From Celoporthe dispersa (Eukaryota; Ascomycota; Sordariomycetes; Diaporthales; Cryphonectriaceae), in NCBI GenBank assembly GCA_016584495.1, contig WAID01000002.1, positions 620,001-684,000 on the forward strand: 64,000 nt of DNA, written 5' to 3'. Within the stretch, counting starts at the first letter, position 1. Every line of letters starts with the position of its first letter. Made by a program: the position numbers and the translations under genes. A model generated the notes under the pieces. It was not told the origin of the DNA. It saw only the letters and a program-made list of their open reading frames with translations, and did not search any database. Shown here one piece after another: positions 62,640 to 64,000 of this stretch.

Positions 62640-62748
62640 GAGTAGCAAAAAGGAAAGAAAACATGCCTAACAAGGAAAGATTGAAAAGAAGAGAAAAACA
62701 AAGGAAAAAGGAAGGGAAAAAAAAAAAGGAGAAAAAAGAAAGAAAGGT
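62640..62748 (+). repeat. Long purine-rich tract
   Basis: About 100 bases dominated by A and G (AAGGAAAG, GAAAAGAAGAG, GGGAAAAAAAA words). It is purine-rich on this strand and pyrimidine-rich on the other. Confidence 0.7.
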
Positions 62749-63881
62749 GGCACGATTGTGAATGGGTCCATTTGGACGAAACCCCTAGAATCTGATATGA
62801 TAACCTTACGTACCATCATACTAGTAGAACACTACCATCTGATATGGTCCAGGTGCTCCAACGCCTGCTCGCTACCAGCCAGGGGATCCATATGGACTCC
62901 ACACCGAAAGAGTGCTAGAGCCAGCCCCCCCCTGACAAGCCAGGAGGACCCAGTCGAGGATTTATTGCCAATAGACGGGTTTTGATTGGCCGACACTGTG
63001 TTCCTCCTTTGTCGGCCTCTAGATGGAAAAGTCTAGGGCCCAAACAGGTAGTGACTTCCACATGGCATTGGGGAAGGACAGAACCAAGAAGTCACTACTG
63101 GGGGGCCGGGGAGGAGGCACAAGATAGCCAAGGAGCAGGAAGAAAAGGAATTTCTGCACTACCACCACAACCTCGACCGCCCCTTGTGCTGCTGACATGA
63201 CCCATTCTTTTCGCTTCCTCCTCACCAACCTACCATCCCGCACCACACCTCCATCACACCATCCAGTCCGCAAACGCATACCAATAGGCGCGTGCCAGAG
63301 GGCTGGAGATCCAGACTACTGCAGCGGCTCGTCATCCGCGGTGGCCTCCAGCCAGCTCTGTGTGGCCCCAGTACCACACCTCGTCCTCCTAGGTCGTGCA
63401 TTATCGTGGCCCGTACGCCTCTCTCCGCCTGCGTACAGATCGTATCGTTTCAATACCGGCGAAACAACTTCCCCCTCGGGCCAGGGGTCAGCATCCAAGT
63501 GGGTAGAGCACGCAGCAGGTGTTACTCCAGCAGCCGCCCCTCCCCCTCCTCCATCTCCAGACCGCCGGTGGGCGTCTTCACCTTTGGTCTTGGGTCGTGG
63601 TATTTTTTTGGGAGGGTGGTTTTTTTCTTTTTTTCTCTCTTAATTCTCTCTCTCGAGGTGCACAGGCTCAAGCCGCCTAAGCAGTACCGGGCCGTCGTGG
63701 CCACCAATCGCCTCCTGCCTGCTCCCCCGACACCAAGTGGCCCTTGTTTGACACCTGCATTGGCCTCGGGCGTTGTCTGGTTCAAAAATCTCATCCTTAC
63801 GTATAGCTTGCGTCCTGGGCTGTCTTTTCACAGCCTCACCGTGGACCAGGTGCTACCACACGATTGCTTAGTCTTGCATCT

Positions 63882-63914
63882 GCTCCTCCTCCTCCTCCTC
63901 CTGCTGCTGCTGCT
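63882..63914 (+). repeat. TCC/CTG trinucleotide repeat
   Basis: Imperfect TCC units followed by CTG units, in a CT-rich context near the window end. Not in a supported frame. Confidence 0.75.
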
Positions 63915-64000
63915 GGAGAGACATCCCTTAAGGTTCAATACGTACCCTTGTTTTGTCTCGTGACCCTGTCGCCACTCCTTCGGCCGATTCTACCGGGACA

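Larger units (their letters stand above)
61153..64000. other. Gene-poor region ending in a CT-rich stretch
   Basis: Downstream of the acidic-protein gene I see no conserved protein on either strand. A GAGA block lies near 61884-61922 and a purine-rich block from about 62640 to 62748. From about 63190 the + strand becomes C/T-rich, with TCC and CTG repeats near 63882-63914, resembling the leader before the SH3 gene. I infer that it is the upstream region of a gene starting beyond 64000. Confidence 0.45.

Noticed and set aside
63197..63963. Open frames at the window end
   Set aside because: They run through CT-rich and trinucleotide repeat DNA, so leader sequence is more likely.

Overview
The window is nuclear DNA of a filamentous ascomycete, most likely a Sordariomycete. 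The evidence is short GT-AG introns (mostly 50-110 bases) with CTRAC branch sites, a Zn2Cys6 regulator with a fungal middle-homology region, a fused EgtD-EgtB ergothioneine synthase, CT-rich 5' leaders, and housekeeping proteins of filamentous-fungal type. I cannot name the species. I resolve 26 protein genes by joining reading frames across about 65 introns. I see no convincing tRNA, rRNA, transposon, CRISPR array or telomere.

Layout. 1-7.2 kb: a long CT-rich leader, a membrane SH3-domain protein, and a Zn2Cys6 transcription factor. 8-16 kb: VPS15, the U2 snRNP A' protein LEA1, and a histone-fold Dpb3/CHRAC1-like protein. 16.5-23.7 kb: a GEF1-type CLC transporter and EGT1. 23.7-26.8 kb: the largest gene-poor gap. 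26.8-31.7 kb: a tandem-GFA protein, eIF2B alpha and a NECAP-type endocytic adaptor. 31.9-37.1 kb: a proline-rich unknown, a PflX-like radical SAM protein and a TMEM42-like membrane protein. 37.9-42.1 kb: TFIIA gamma, V-ATPase c'' and a Cys/His-rich unknown. 42.4-48.4 kb: a gephyrin-like molybdenum-cofactor protein with a His-rich linker, POP5, GPN2 and BUB3. 48.9-54.8 kb: an unknown charged protein, MDV1 and chorismate mutase. 55-61.2 kb: BCP1, an Acinus-like SAP protein and an acidic unknown. The last 2.8 kb holds no gene I can support and ends in another CT-rich leader-like stretch.

The genes do not form a pathway cluster. They are mostly housekeeping genes of membrane traffic (VPS15, CLC, NECAP, VMA16), RNA and translation (LEA1, POP5, eIF2B alpha, SAP protein), transcription and chromatin (TFIIA, Dpb3-like, GPN2), mitosis (BUB3), mitochondria (MDV1) and metabolism (EGT1, ARO7, molybdenum cofactor). 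They are often arranged as divergent or convergent pairs.

The most important technical observation is nine single-base frame breaks in six otherwise conserved genes. Nearly all lie in or beside short G or C runs, and each is repaired by one base. This pattern fits consensus sequencing error better than gene death. The most interesting biological observations are four GC-AG introns (two in EGT1), an unusually long hairpin-bearing intron exactly at the EgtD/EgtB junction of EGT1, several micro-exons, a tandem-GFA protein facing EGT1, a His-rich linker in the gephyrin-like protein, and a PflX-type radical SAM protein.
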